From assembly GCA_015068055.1 (NCBI GenBank), contig SVLG01000053.1:1-14179 (forward strand): DNA of 14,179 bases, given 5' to 3'. Positions 6,813 through 13,953 of the stretch are shown one piece after another. Below the pieces are notes generated by a model that had not been told where the DNA came from, did no database searches, and worked only from the letters and a program-made list of their open reading frames with translations. The stretch's first letter is position 1, and every line of letters begins with the position of its first letter. The position numbers and the translations under genes are program-made. The DNA comes from Oscillospiraceae bacterium. GTDB lineage: Bacteria; Bacillota_A; Clostridia; Oscillospirales; Oscillospiraceae.

Positions 6813-7486
6813 TGGAATATAAAAACACCGTAAAAGGCGTATTTCTGGCCCGGCCTAACCGCTTCATTGCCCATGTGGAAGTGGATGGCCGGGCTGAAGT
6901 TTGCCATGTAAAGAATACCGGACGCTGCCGGGAGCTTCTTGTACCCGGCATACCCGTCGTTCTCTGCCGGGCCGAAAACGGGCAGCGCAAAACAAAATAT
7001 GACCTGATCGCCGTCTACAAGGACGGGCATCACCTGATTAATATGGACTCCCAGGCTCCCAATGCCGCAGCAGCCGAGCTGCTGGAGAGACTCTATCCCG
7101 GGGTGCCCCTGCGCCCCGAGCAGCGTTGGGGTTCCTCGCGCTTTGACTTTGCTCTGGATTTCCCCGAGGGCCGCGCTTTTTTGGAGGTCAAGGGCTGCAC
7201 GCTGGAGCGCAGCGGCCATGCTTTTTTCCCCGATGCCCCCACCGAGCGGGGTACGCGGCACCTCCGGGAGCTCATTGCCCTTCGGCAGAGCGGCAGCCGT
7301 GCCATGCTGCTCTTTCTCGTTCAGATGAAGGGCGTTCACGCCTTCTCCCCCAACGCAGAAACCGATCCGGCCTTTGCCGCGGCTTTGCGCGATGCCCGCG
7401 ATGCCGGCGTGGAAATTCTCTGCTATGACTGCATTACCGGAGAAAGCAGCATGGTTCCCGATAAACCGATTCCTGTGCTGTATTGA
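6812..7486 (+). CDS. sfsA: DNA/RNA nuclease SfsA
   Basis: 224 residues, close to the usual SfsA length (about 230). The family was first described in E. coli as a sugar fermentation stimulation protein and is now treated as a nuclease of PD-(D/E)xK type. Motifs visible are: the N-terminal RFIAHV (residues 17-22) and CHVKNTGRC (31-39) region, the catalytic-type RFDFALD with D112, FLEVKGCTL (E125, K127), and the signature FPDAPTERGTRHLREL (139-154). The start overlaps the TetR stop by one base, with no separate strong ribosome site, so expression is likely coupled to the regulator. The stop codon overlaps the -35 of the promoter for the next gene. Confidence 0.95.
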   Translation: MEYKNTVKGVFLARPNRFIAHVEVDGRAEVCHVKNTGRCRELLVPGIPVVLCRAENGQRKTKYDLIAVYKDGHHLINMDSQAPNAAAAELLERLYPGVPLRPEQRWGSSRFDFALDFPEGRAFLEVKGCTLERSGHAFFPDAPTERGTRHLRELIALRQSGSRAMLLFLVQMKGVHAFSPNAETDPAFAAALRDARDAGVEILCYDCITGESSMVPDKPIPVLY

Positions 7487-7511
7487 CTTTCCTTCCAGAA
7501 TATTATATAAA
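7483..7511 (+). promoter_or_regulatory. Promoter of the DUF819 gene
   Basis: TTGACT (7483-7488), a 17-base spacer, TATAAA (7506-7511). The -35 overlaps the sfsA stop codon. The predicted transcript begins near 7518, giving a leader of about 25 bases before the ATG at 7544. Confidence 0.7.
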
Positions 7512-7543
7512 TATTTTGAATTACCTGGATGGGAGTGAACGCA

Positions 7544-8716
7544 ATGGTTTCCGTTTTGCAGCTGATTGCCATTTTTACAGTACCTCTTATTATTTTGCGA
7601 CAGCGAAACAGGGGTCTTGTAAAGCTCTTCGGTACCATAGGCATGGCCTATTTCTGGGGCATTGCTGTGGCTGTGGCCGTTTGGATGCTGAACTTCTGCG
7701 GCATGGAACTGACACTGAACAAAGACATCGGCGAAATCGGCAGCTATGTCTGCATTGGTCTGGCTATACCGCTTTTGATGTTCGGGGCCGATCTCCGAAG
7801 CATACAAAGTCTCACAAAAACCGTACTTCTTTCCTTTGGTTCACTGGTCTTTTCCGTTTGTGTTGTGGTGCTTATCGTCGGACGCAGTCTGGGCGCTTCC
7901 ATCCCCTGGGGACGGGAGATTTGCGCCATGGCCACGGGTATGTATACCGGCGGCTCCCCCAACTTCAACGCCATAGGCATGATTCTGAAGGTGCCCGGGG
8001 ACACCATTGCCCTGGGCAATCTGGCTGACATGGTAGTTGGAACCCTGTTCTATCTTTTCATCCTCTTTGCCGCCAAACCCCTGCTTCACATTCTGCTGGA
8101 CCGACGCAGCAGAAACGCCGCCTACATGAAGGAAAACGGCACAGCGGAGAACATGGACTCGCTGGAGTGGCATGGTTTCCACCGGGGACTGGTACAAAAC
8201 CTCCTGATTTCTTTTGCCTGTGTGGCTCTGGGTGGGGTAATCGGGCTTTCGATCTGGCTTTTGCGGGGTAAAAGCGGCGCGCTTACCGACCCGCTGGTCC
8301 CTGCCGTCATGATCACGGGCACCGTGCTGGGTCTGGCGCTGTCTTTTGTCCCCCGCATCCGGAATGTCAAGGAAAACACGGTCGTCGGTCATTATCTCAT
8401 TCTGGTCTTTTCCTTTGCGCTGGCCAGTTCCCTGCGGCTCACAAACCTGAGTTTCAGGTTCCTCGGAATCATCCGGCTGCTTTTGCTGATCACGGTTTGT
8501 TCCTTTTCTCTGCATACGCTGCTCTCCCGGCTTCTTCGCATCGAGGCCGACTGCACCATCGTCACTATGACCGCCGGCATTTACGGCCCGGCCTTTATCC
8601 CCGCTGTAACCAAGCAGCTTAAAAACGAAGCGCTTACTGCTCCGGGACTGATCTGCGGGGCACTGGGCTACGCCGTCGGAACCTTTCTGGGCGTCGGTCT
8701 GCACTGGCTTCTGTAA
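7544..8716 (+). CDS. DUF819 family integral membrane protein
   Basis: 390 residues from the ATG at 7544, preceded by GGGAG at 8-base spacing. An in-frame ATG five codons earlier (7529) has no ribosome site. About ten hydrophobic segments mark it as a multi-pass inner-membrane protein. Recognition rests on the DUF819 (YjcL-like) features GLAIPLLMFGADLRSI (about residues 72-87) and the Gly-rich MYTGGSPNFNAIG (133-145), followed by GNLADMVVGTLFYL. The family has the repeat-type architecture of secondary transporters, but no substrate is established that I know of. A hydrophilic loop at about residues 185-205 divides the two halves. It has its own promoter and terminator, so it is probably monocistronic. 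Confidence 0.88.
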   Translation: MVSVLQLIAIFTVPLIILRQRNRGLVKLFGTIGMAYFWGIAVAVAVWMLNFCGMELTLNKDIGEIGSYVCIGLAIPLLMFGADLRSIQSLTKTVLLSFGSLVFSVCVVVLIVGRSLGASIPWGREICAMATGMYTGGSPNFNAIGMILKVPGDTIALGNLADMVVGTLFYLFILFAAKPLLHILLDRRSRNAAYMKENGTAENMDSLEWHGFHRGLVQNLLISFACVALGGVIGLSIWLLRGKSGALTDPLVPAVMITGTVLGLALSFVPRIRNVKENTVVGHYLILVFSFALASSLRLTNLSFRFLGIIRLLLLITVCSFSLHTLLSRLLRIEADCTIVTMTAGIYGPAFIPAVTKQLKNEALTAPGLICGALGYAVGTFLGVGLHWLL

Positions 8717-8759
8717 AAAATGCACGGACAAAAAAATTTTTTGTCCGTGCATTTTTTTA
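8714..8759. terminator. Long palindromic terminator after the DUF819 gene
   Basis: Near-perfect palindrome: the arm TGCACGGAC flanked by A-runs (8715-8736) pairs with GTCCGTGCA flanked by T-runs (8737-8758). The stop codon TAA (8714-8716) lies in its outer edge. A run of seven T ends the right arm, and the symmetry allows termination on both strands. Confidence 0.88.
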
Positions 8760-8769
8760 CACATACCTC

Positions 8770-8798
8770 TTGCGAAATGCAAAGCTTCGGGATATACT
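8770..8798 (+). promoter_or_regulatory. Promoter of pfkA
   Basis: TTGCGA (8770-8775), a 17-base spacer, TATACT (8793-8798). The predicted transcription start is near 8805, leaving a leader of about 48 bases before the pfkA ATG. Confidence 0.75.
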
Positions 8799-8806
8799 AA
8801 CCGGGA

Positions 8807-8820
8807 TGAAAACGTTTCCA
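8807..8820. promoter_or_regulatory. cre-like CcpA/LacI-family operator at pfkA
   Basis: TGAAAACGTTTCCA matches the relaxed catabolite-responsive-element pattern TGNAANCGNTNNCA at every fixed base. It is nearly palindromic around the central CG, with half-sites TGAAAAC and TGGAAAC. It starts about 2 bases after the predicted transcription start, where a bound CcpA- or LacI-type protein would normally block initiation. Binding is inferred, not shown. Confidence 0.6.
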
Positions 8821-8852
8821 AATTAAGAATTCCTAAAGAAAGGGAGAGTTTT

Positions 8853-9842
8853 ATGGAATCCTCTCTGAAAAGAATCGGTATTCTGACCAGCGGCGGCGAT
8901 GCGCCGGGCATGAACGCCTGTATCCGTGCCATCGTCCGAACCGCCACGGCGGAGGGTATCAACTGTGTCGGCATTCGCCGGGGCTACTCCGGTCTTATCA
9001 ACGGCGATGTCTTTGAACTGAACAACAACGCAGTGGACGGCATCGGCACCAGGGGCGGCACCATTCTCTACACCGCCCGCAGCGATGACTTCCGGGAAGA
9101 GATCGGCCAGCGCAAGGCTGCTGACCGCTGCCGTTATCTGGGTCTGGACGGCGTTATCTGCATTGGCGGTGACGGTACGTTCCGCGGTGCTGCCGACCTT
9201 GCCAGGCAGGGCATCCGCGTGGTGGGTGTGCCCGCCACCATCGACAACGACATGGGCTGCACCGAGTATTCTCTGGGCTTTGACACCGCCTGCAACACCG
9301 CGCTGGAGGCCATCGACAAGCTCCGTGACACCGGACAAAGCCATGAGCGCGTCTCCGTGGTGGAAGTCATGGGCCGCAACGCCGGCCACCTGGCTCTCTA
9401 CAGCGGTCTTGCCGCCGGGGCCACCGCCATATTGCTGCCAGAAAAGGAAGTCAACTTTGAAAGCGACGTGGCCGAGCTGATCCGCCGGGGCTGCCTCCGT
9501 GGCCGCCGCCACCACATCGTGGTCATCGCCGAGGGCGTTGGCTATGCCACCCGCTATGTCAAGCGCATTGAGGAGTCCACCGGTCTGGAGACCCGCCTCA
9601 CCGTTCTGGGTTACATCCAGCGCGGCGGCGCCCCCTCCGCCCGTGACCGTGCTTCCGCCGCACTGATGGGCGTCCGCGCCGTGGACTGCCTGAAACGCAA
9701 CGATGGCAACCGCGCCGTCATTTTCACCGGCGGCAACATCGGCGACATGGATCTTGAAGAAGCCAATACCATGAGCCGTGGCATGGACGAGAATATGTAC
9801 CGTTCCTGCTGCCGTATCGATAACTCCTATTACTGGGACTAA
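8853..9842 (+). CDS. pfkA: 6-phosphofructokinase, ATP-dependent type
   Basis: 329 residues, standard size for bacterial PfkA. It phosphorylates fructose 6-phosphate to the 1,6-bisphosphate, the committed step of glycolysis. The motifs are clear: GILTSGGDAPGMNA (residues 9-22), the ATP-site GGDGTFRGA (105-113), catalytic TIDND (129-133, D131), EVMGRNAGHLAL (171-182) and VLGYIQRGGAPSARDR (251-266). G108 sits where PPi-dependent enzymes carry Asp, which indicates ATP use. The residue before TIDND is A128, where ATP enzymes such as E. coli PfkA have Gly and PPi enzymes have Lys. The ATG follows AAAGGGAGAG. It has its own promoter with a cre-like site and ends at a bidirectional terminator. Confidence 0.96.
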   Translation: MESSLKRIGILTSGGDAPGMNACIRAIVRTATAEGINCVGIRRGYSGLINGDVFELNNNAVDGIGTRGGTILYTARSDDFREEIGQRKAADRCRYLGLDGVICIGGDGTFRGAADLARQGIRVVGVPATIDNDMGCTEYSLGFDTACNTALEAIDKLRDTGQSHERVSVVEVMGRNAGHLALYSGLAAGATAILLPEKEVNFESDVAELIRRGCLRGRRHHIVVIAEGVGYATRYVKRIEESTGLETRLTVLGYIQRGGAPSARDRASAALMGVRAVDCLKRNDGNRAVIFTGGNIGDMDLEEANTMSRGMDENMYRSCCRIDNSYYWD

Positions 9843-9869
9843 AATGACACCAGGCTTACTACCGTTTCT

Positions 9870-9903
9870 TATCCGGCTGTCCGCAGACGCAGACAGCCGG
9901 ATA
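9870..9903. other. 12-bp stem-loop downstream of pfkA
   Basis: TATCCGGCTGTC (9870-9881) is the exact reverse complement of 9892-9903, with a 10-base loop. No T-run follows on either strand, so it is not a standard intrinsic terminator. It may protect the pfkA mRNA 3' end, or be an inactive terminator ahead of the stronger one at 9953. Confidence 0.6.
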
Positions 9904-9952
9904 CATGGTTGTGGGCTTTCTTCTGCGAAAGAATTCCCGGCACAGCCCCTAC

Positions 9953-9988
9953 AAAAAAGGAGACCGACTTTCAGTCGGTCTCCTTTTT
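9953..9988. terminator. Bidirectional terminator between pfkA and the GH13 gene
   Basis: A 16-bp perfect stem (9954-9969 with 9973-9988) with the tiny loop TTC is flanked by an A-run on the left and T5 on the right. It can stop transcription from both converging sides. The TGA of the GH13 gene (9971-9973) lies in the loop, so that gene's last bases form one arm. Confidence 0.9.
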
Positions 9989-11656
9989 GCTTTTGCGCTT
10001 ATCTTCAAAATAATATACCCGGCTTTCATAGGGCTGCATGGTAAAACCGTTGCCTCTGAGCTCACTGCCATGACTTCTGAGCAGCAGCTTTCCCTTTTTC
10101 AGCTCATAGCCTCTGGGCGCCCGGAATGTCATGGGCTTATCCGAGTAGGAACAGATCACCAGAAGCCGCTTGCCCCGGGTGCAGCGCTCGTACACATGGA
10201 GCTTGGGCGAGAGCGGGCGGAGATCCCTGTAGCTGCCGTACTTCACCACCGACAGCTCCTTGCGGAGCTTCAGGGCCGCACGATAATAGTTCAGCAGAGA
10301 TTCGGGATCTTCTTCCTGATCCGCCACGTTAATCTCCCGATAATTTTGATTGACATAAAACCAAGGTTCTCCTTCGGAGAAACCGGCATTCAGGCCGCTG
10401 TCCCACTGCATGGGGGTACGGGCAGACTCCCGGGATCCGTTCCAGATCTTCTTCAGCCGCTTGTCCTCGCTCCCCTTGGCCTTCTTATACTCGTTGATGG
10501 TCTGTACGTCCTCATAGAAGTCAATGGAGTCCAGTCGGATGTTGGTCATGCCGATCTCCTGACCCTGATAGACAAAGGGAGTACCCTTCTGGAAAAGGTA
10601 GGACGCCGCCAGTGCCTTGCCGCTCTGAACGCGGAACTTCTCACTGCCGTAGCGGGAGATCACGCGGGGGTGGTCATGGTTTTCCAGATACAGAACGTTC
10701 CAGGCCTTGCCCTCCAGCTTCTTCTGCCAGCGGTTCCAGAAATACTTAAGCTTGGGCAGGAAGAAGGGATGGTGCATATAGTCGGAGAAGAAGCAGTCAC
10801 CCTCCATACATTGGAAGGAGATCATCATGTCGATGTCGTTATGGGGCTCCTCGATATACTCCAGCGCCCGGTCGGGATTGACCATAGGCGCCTCGGCAAT
10901 GGCAATGGCGTCGTATTTGGCAAGAACCTCGCGCCGGAACTCCTGCAGATACTCATGGACCCGGGGGCCGTGGTTGTACCTGGCAATGCCCTTGGCCGCA
11001 GGCATCAGCGGGAAACCGTCCGGCAGTCCCCGGGGCTTGGAGATGAAGGTGATCACATCCTCGCGGAAACCATCCACGCCCATATCCAGCCAGAAGCGCA
11101 TGATGCGCTTGATCTCCTGACGGACGGCGGGGTTGGCCATGTTGAGGTCCGGCTGCTTCACAGCGAAGATGTGCAGATAATACGCCTGCCGCTCCTCATC
11201 CCAGGTCCAGGCCTTGCCTTCAAAGAGGCTGTCCCAGTTGTTGGGCAGTTTCCCGTCGGGCTTGCCCTTTCGCCAGATGTAGTAGTCCTTATAGGGTTCC
11301 TCTTTTCGGCGGCTGGCCTGAAACCAGGGGTGTTCATCGCTGGTATGGTTCACCACCAGATCCATGATGACCTTCAGTCCCCGCGCATGGGCACCGTCCA
11401 GCACCATTTTAAAGGTTTCCATCCCACCGTACTCGGCGGAGATATCCATGTAATCCATGACATCGTAGCCAAAGTCGGCATTGGGCGAGGGGTAGAGGGG
11501 AGAAAACCAGATTCCATCCACATTCAGAGACTGGATGTAATCCAGCTTCTCATAGACCCCCCAGAGATCACCGATGCCGTCACCGTTGCCATCCTTAAAG
11601 CTCCGGGGCCAGATCTGATAGAAGCTCATATCCTTATACCAGCGTGTACGATCCAT
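9971..11656 (-). CDS. GH13 alpha-glucosidase, oligo-1,6-glucosidase type
   Basis: 561 residues, typical of the oligo-1,6-glucosidase/alpha-glucosidase group of GH13 (subfamily 31 in style). No signal peptide, so cytoplasmic. Catalytic regions visible are: DLVVNHTSDEHPWF (region I, residues 99-112), GFREDVITF (region II, nucleophile D200), IAEAP (region III, acid/base E255) and ENHDHPR (region IV, D328). Val201 directly after the nucleophile is the residue linked to preference for alpha-1,6 bonds (isomaltose, panose); Ala or Thr there goes with alpha-1,4. Region III has Ala where Gly usually precedes the Glu. The ATG follows AAGGAGGAAAAACC; that site overlaps the ogt stop codon. Last gene of the DUF2804-ogt-GH13 operon. 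Confidence 0.93.
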   Translation of the reverse strand: MDRTRWYKDMSFYQIWPRSFKDGNGDGIGDLWGVYEKLDYIQSLNVDGIWFSPLYPSPNADFGYDVMDYMDISAEYGGMETFKMVLDGAHARGLKVIMDLVVNHTSDEHPWFQASRRKEEPYKDYYIWRKGKPDGKLPNNWDSLFEGKAWTWDEERQAYYLHIFAVKQPDLNMANPAVRQEIKRIMRFWLDMGVDGFREDVITFISKPRGLPDGFPLMPAAKGIARYNHGPRVHEYLQEFRREVLAKYDAIAIAEAPMVNPDRALEYIEEPHNDIDMMISFQCMEGDCFFSDYMHHPFFLPKLKYFWNRWQKKLEGKAWNVLYLENHDHPRVISRYGSEKFRVQSGKALAASYLFQKGTPFVYQGQEIGMTNIRLDSIDFYEDVQTINEYKKAKGSEDKRLKKIWNGSRESARTPMQWDSGLNAGFSEGEPWFYVNQNYREINVADQEEDPESLLNYYRAALKLRKELSVVKYGSYRDLRPLSPKLHVYERCTRGKRLLVICSYSDKPMTFRAPRGYELKKGKLLLRSHGSELRGNGFTMQPYESRVYYFEDKRKSKKETD

Positions 11657-11668
11657 GGTTTTTCCTCC

Positions 11669-12118
11669 TTAGCGTATGCGTTCCAGTTTCAGAAGCTTTT
11701 CTTTTATTTCAAGCCCTCCGGCAAAGCCGGTCAGGCTGCCGTCCACCCCCACAATCCGGTGACAGGGGAGAAAAACAGGCAGGGGGTTTTTATTCAGCGC
11801 ACCGCCCACCGGCCGGGCTGCTGTCTGCAGTTCGGCTGCCAATTGACCGTATGTCCGTGTCTCTCCGTAGGGTATGCGGCTGAGCGCCTCCCACACCCGG
11901 CGCTGAAAGGCCGTCCCCTCCACTTCCCATGCCGGCAGCGCACCGGGATCGGAACCGGAGAAATAGATGTCCAGCCAGTTTTTTGCCGATCTCAACACAG
12001 CGCTTTCGCCCGGAACCGGGGTATCCGTCCAACCGGGAAAGCGAAGAAAGCACAGCTTCCCTCCATTTTCGCCCAGGAGCAGCGTGCCCAGCGGGCTTTC
12101 ATAGCTCAGTGTTACCAT
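11669..12118 (-). CDS. ogt: Methylated-DNA--protein-cysteine methyltransferase
   Basis: 149 residues, the size of Ogt/MGMT enzymes without an Ada domain. The protein accepts the alkyl group from O6-methylguanine irreversibly on its own Cys, thereby repairing alkylation damage. The active-site motif is LPCHRIVG with C119. Before it come the DNA-binding helices FQRRVWEALSRIPYGETRTYGQLA (residues 71-94; quoted as FQRRVWEALSRIPYG then ETRTYGQLA) and RPVGGALNKNP (102-112), which holds the candidate Arg finger R102. The common RAVGxAxxxNP pattern here reads RPVGGALNKNP. The start overlaps the DUF2804 3' end by 7 bases, and the stop is 12 bases before the GH13 start, so the three are co-transcribed. 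An N-terminal MVTLSYESPLG fits the family start. Confidence 0.93.
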   Translation of the reverse strand: MVTLSYESPLGTLLLGENGGKLCFLRFPGWTDTPVPGESAVLRSAKNWLDIYFSGSDPGALPAWEVEGTAFQRRVWEALSRIPYGETRTYGQLAAELQTAARPVGGALNKNPLPVFLPCHRIVGVDGSLTGFAGGLEIKEKLLKLERIR

Positions 12119-13107
12119 TTATTCTTTACAAACTCGCAGCAGAAGGACACGGCTTCCAGAGGCTGCACACTGCCATCTTCCAGCTTCACCGTGCCGCTTA
12201 CCGTACCGAAGAGCTGGCGGCAGTCGCTGCGGCAAAGGAGAACATTCTTTTCCGTATGGTGGTCATAAGCCGCTGTGAAACGCAGCTTCAGCCGACCGTC
12301 CTCGTCCTCCAGAAGGAAGGATCGGCCCATTTCACCATCGCCCCGACGGCGGCAGCGGCTGAGTTTCTGCGCCTCCCCATCCCAGAAAATGACGTTTTCC
12401 GTACAGCTGGTGATGCGTCCGGCCCCCCAGCCCAGATTGATGCCCAGAATATGCTCGTCTACCCGAGCCGTACCGCAGCCCCAGAACCAACTGCTCTCCC
12501 GGGGCCACACGCCCCGGCAGCTTCGCAGAAAGAGGAAACTCTCCTCGTCGATGATATGCTCGCTGCCGCCGATTTTGATACGGCCTCTGACATCCAGAAA
12601 GTTCTTTTTATACTGACTGACAAACTGCCGTTTCTTCCCAAAGGGCGCCGCCGTGACACAGGCGTCCCCTTCCTCGGGACACATAAGCTCCACATCAAAG
12701 CCGGGGGCCCGGCAGCGGATGCGTCGGTACTTCCCGTCAAAATCCAGCGACAGGAAGAACCCGTCGTCCTCATACTTGAGCCGATGGGGTTCGCCTCCGG
12801 AAAAGTCTGTATCAAAACTGTCACCGGGAAAAAACCGTTTCCTCCCCGCCTGCCAGCGTCGGCCCGTTTCCAGATCGATGAGAACAGCCCGCACTTCGCC
12901 CACATAGCCTGTATGACCCCAAAGGATCTGCAGGGAAAAGCGGCGGTTGAAAAGCCGGTAAAACTCCCATTCCTTACGGATGGCCGCCCTGCGCAGTTCC
13001 TCTTTATTATAGAGGAAAACATCTCCCGTACTCCAGCCGGAGCGGTACAGCCTTCCTTTCTCGTCCAGCAGAGGAAAGCGCTTGGCACAATATACCTGTT
13101 GTCTCAT
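12112..13107 (-). CDS. DUF2804 family protein
   Basis: 331 residues, about the usual size of DUF2804 proteins. Assignment rests on the overall pattern: an N-terminal LLDEKGRLYRSGW (residues 13-25), a KEWEFYRLFN segment (45-54), many short beta-strand-like stretches, LGINLGWG (221-228), and ENVIFWDGEAQKL (237-249) followed by a C-terminal beta-rich part. The sequence suggests an all-beta, soluble protein with many Trp, Phe and Tyr residues. No signal peptide is visible. No biochemical role is established that I can name. The start follows GGAGGTAGTAAAAT. It is the first gene of an operon with ogt and the GH13 glucosidase, which weakly suggests a link to carbohydrates, but the ogt neighbour breaks any simple theme. 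Confidence 0.75.
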   Translation of the reverse strand: MRQQVYCAKRFPLLDEKGRLYRSGWSTGDVFLYNKEELRRAAIRKEWEFYRLFNRRFSLQILWGHTGYVGEVRAVLIDLETGRRWQAGRKRFFPGDSFDTDFSGGEPHRLKYEDDGFFLSLDFDGKYRRIRCRAPGFDVELMCPEEGDACVTAAPFGKKRQFVSQYKKNFLDVRGRIKIGGSEHIIDEESFLFLRSCRGVWPRESSWFWGCGTARVDEHILGINLGWGAGRITSCTENVIFWDGEAQKLSRCRRRGDGEMGRSFLLEDEDGRLKLRFTAAYDHHTEKNVLLCRSDCRQLFGTVSGTVKLEDGSVQPLEAVSFCCEFVKNKW

Positions 13108-13246
13108 ATTTTACTACCTCCGGCGGTGCTGCGCCGTTAGCCCCGCAGCCGACAAATGGAAAAGAGTTCAAACATCTTTTTCAACAAGTTGTCATAATAC
13201 ACAAATTGGTTTGCATAATTTCGTCAAGAAGTTTACGTAATTTATC

Positions 13247-13276
13247 TTGCTTTTTTATTGTAAACCAGTATATACT
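13247..13276 (+). promoter_or_regulatory. Promoter of the lipoprotein gene
   Basis: TTGCTT (13247-13252), an 18-base spacer, TATACT (13271-13276). GTTTAC (13231-13236) and GTAAAC (13260-13265) form an inverted repeat straddling the -35, a possible operator. The predicted leader is about 75 bases. No clear promoter was found for the divergent DUF2804 operon in the same gap. Confidence 0.55.
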
Positions 13277-13310
13277 ATAAACCACAAAGAAGCAAGAGAA
13301 AACGACTGTT

Positions 13311-13330
13311 AGTTACAAAAAGTTACAAAT
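13311..13330 (+). repeat. Tandem 10-base repeat in the lipoprotein gene leader
   Basis: AGTTACAAAA (13311-13320) is followed directly by AGTTACAAAT (13321-13330): two units that differ in the last base. They end 28 bases before the start codon, within the predicted 5' untranslated region. Confidence 0.6.
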
Positions 13331-13358
13331 TCACCGAAAGGGATCGTAGGGATTAAAC

Positions 13359-13799
13359 ATGAAACGCTTCAGTCTGCTTATTTTTACAATTACCATGCTG
13401 AGTTTGATCCTGCTTCTGGGCAGCTGTGCGCCCGTAGTCCCCACGACGGTCGGCGGCGGAATCATTGTGCAGGAAGCCTCGGCCGCGGTGCTTCCCATGA
13501 GCGCAAGCACACAGGAAGGCCACGACTCCACCGCGTTTCTCGTTGGTGAATTCCGCGGCAGCAACGGCAGTATTGCCCGTTTCAACGGATTTGGTGAAAT
13601 CACTCTCATCGCTGTTGACGGCAGCACCAGCACGGGCAGCTACTCCCTGACGGAGTATGATAAGAAGCCCGCGGTTGTGGTCATTGAGTTCCCCGGTGCT
13701 TACTGTGAGTACACCTTTGCCCTTAACGGCGGCAGCGGTGACTTTACCCTTACCGACGCCGCAGGCAGCTCTTACGACTTTTCCCCCGTTCAGTATTGA
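13359..13799 (+). CDS. Small predicted lipoprotein, unknown function
   Basis: 146 residues. The N-terminus has a basic start (MKR), a hydrophobic core, and the lipobox LGSC ending at C23, so it is predicted to be exported, lipidated and held on the outer face of the membrane. The mature part is rich in Gly, Ser and Thr (SNGSIARFNGFGEITLIAVD region, then GSTSTGSYSLTEYD), with short alternating beta-strand-like stretches. That fits a small beta-sheet domain, such as those that measure a residual fold in extracellular DUFs, but no family is recognised. The start has a modest AGGG site after a long AT-rich leader. It has its own promoter and a strong terminator, so it stands alone. Confidence 0.82.
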   Translation: MKRFSLLIFTITMLSLILLLGSCAPVVPTTVGGGIIVQEASAAVLPMSASTQEGHDSTAFLVGEFRGSNGSIARFNGFGEITLIAVDGSTSTGSYSLTEYDKKPAVVVIEFPGAYCEYTFALNGGSGDFTLTDAAGSSYDFSPVQY

Positions 13800-13813
13800 C
13801 GGTTTCCTCCCCC

Positions 13814-13849
13814 ACCGCCGAACCACATGGTTCGGCGGTTCTTTTTTTT
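13814..13849 (+). terminator. Intrinsic terminator after the lipoprotein gene
   Basis: An 11-bp perfect stem, ACCGCCGAACC (13814-13824) with 13829-13839, closes an ACAT loop and is followed by TC and eight T. Confidence 0.9.
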
Positions 13850-13897
13850 GCGACGAATTTTTTTGCATGAAAACACAATATTTTGTGGATTTTATTC

Positions 13898-13927
13898 TTG
13901 ACAGGGACATATAAATCAAGTTAAACT
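13898..13927 (+). promoter_or_regulatory. Promoter of the NCS2 permease gene
   Basis: A consensus TTGACA (13898-13903), then TAAACT (13922-13927) at an 18-base spacing, or TTAAAC at 17. It lies about 147 bases before the permease ATG, leaving room for a regulated leader. Confidence 0.65.
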
Positions 13928-13953
13928 ACCGCAGAAAAGACATCTTCCATCCC

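Noticed and set aside
6674..8974. Two 377-codon minus-strand frames opposite sfsA, the DUF819 gene and the pfkA start
   Set aside because: Both are codon-aligned with the sense genes, lack family motifs and cross promoters and terminators.
9905..12268. A 787-codon open frame on the plus strand across the GH13, ogt and DUF2804 genes
   Set aside because: It runs in exact codon register opposite the GH13 and ogt genes, which share one frame. It stays open because those genes avoid TTA, CTA and TCA codons. Its translation resembles no protein family, and the opposite strand holds clear enzyme motifs.
13141..13246. A minus-strand promoter for the DUF2804 operon
   Set aside because: TTGACG and TATTAT occur but are 22 bases apart, too far for a standard sigma-A promoter; no better pair was found.
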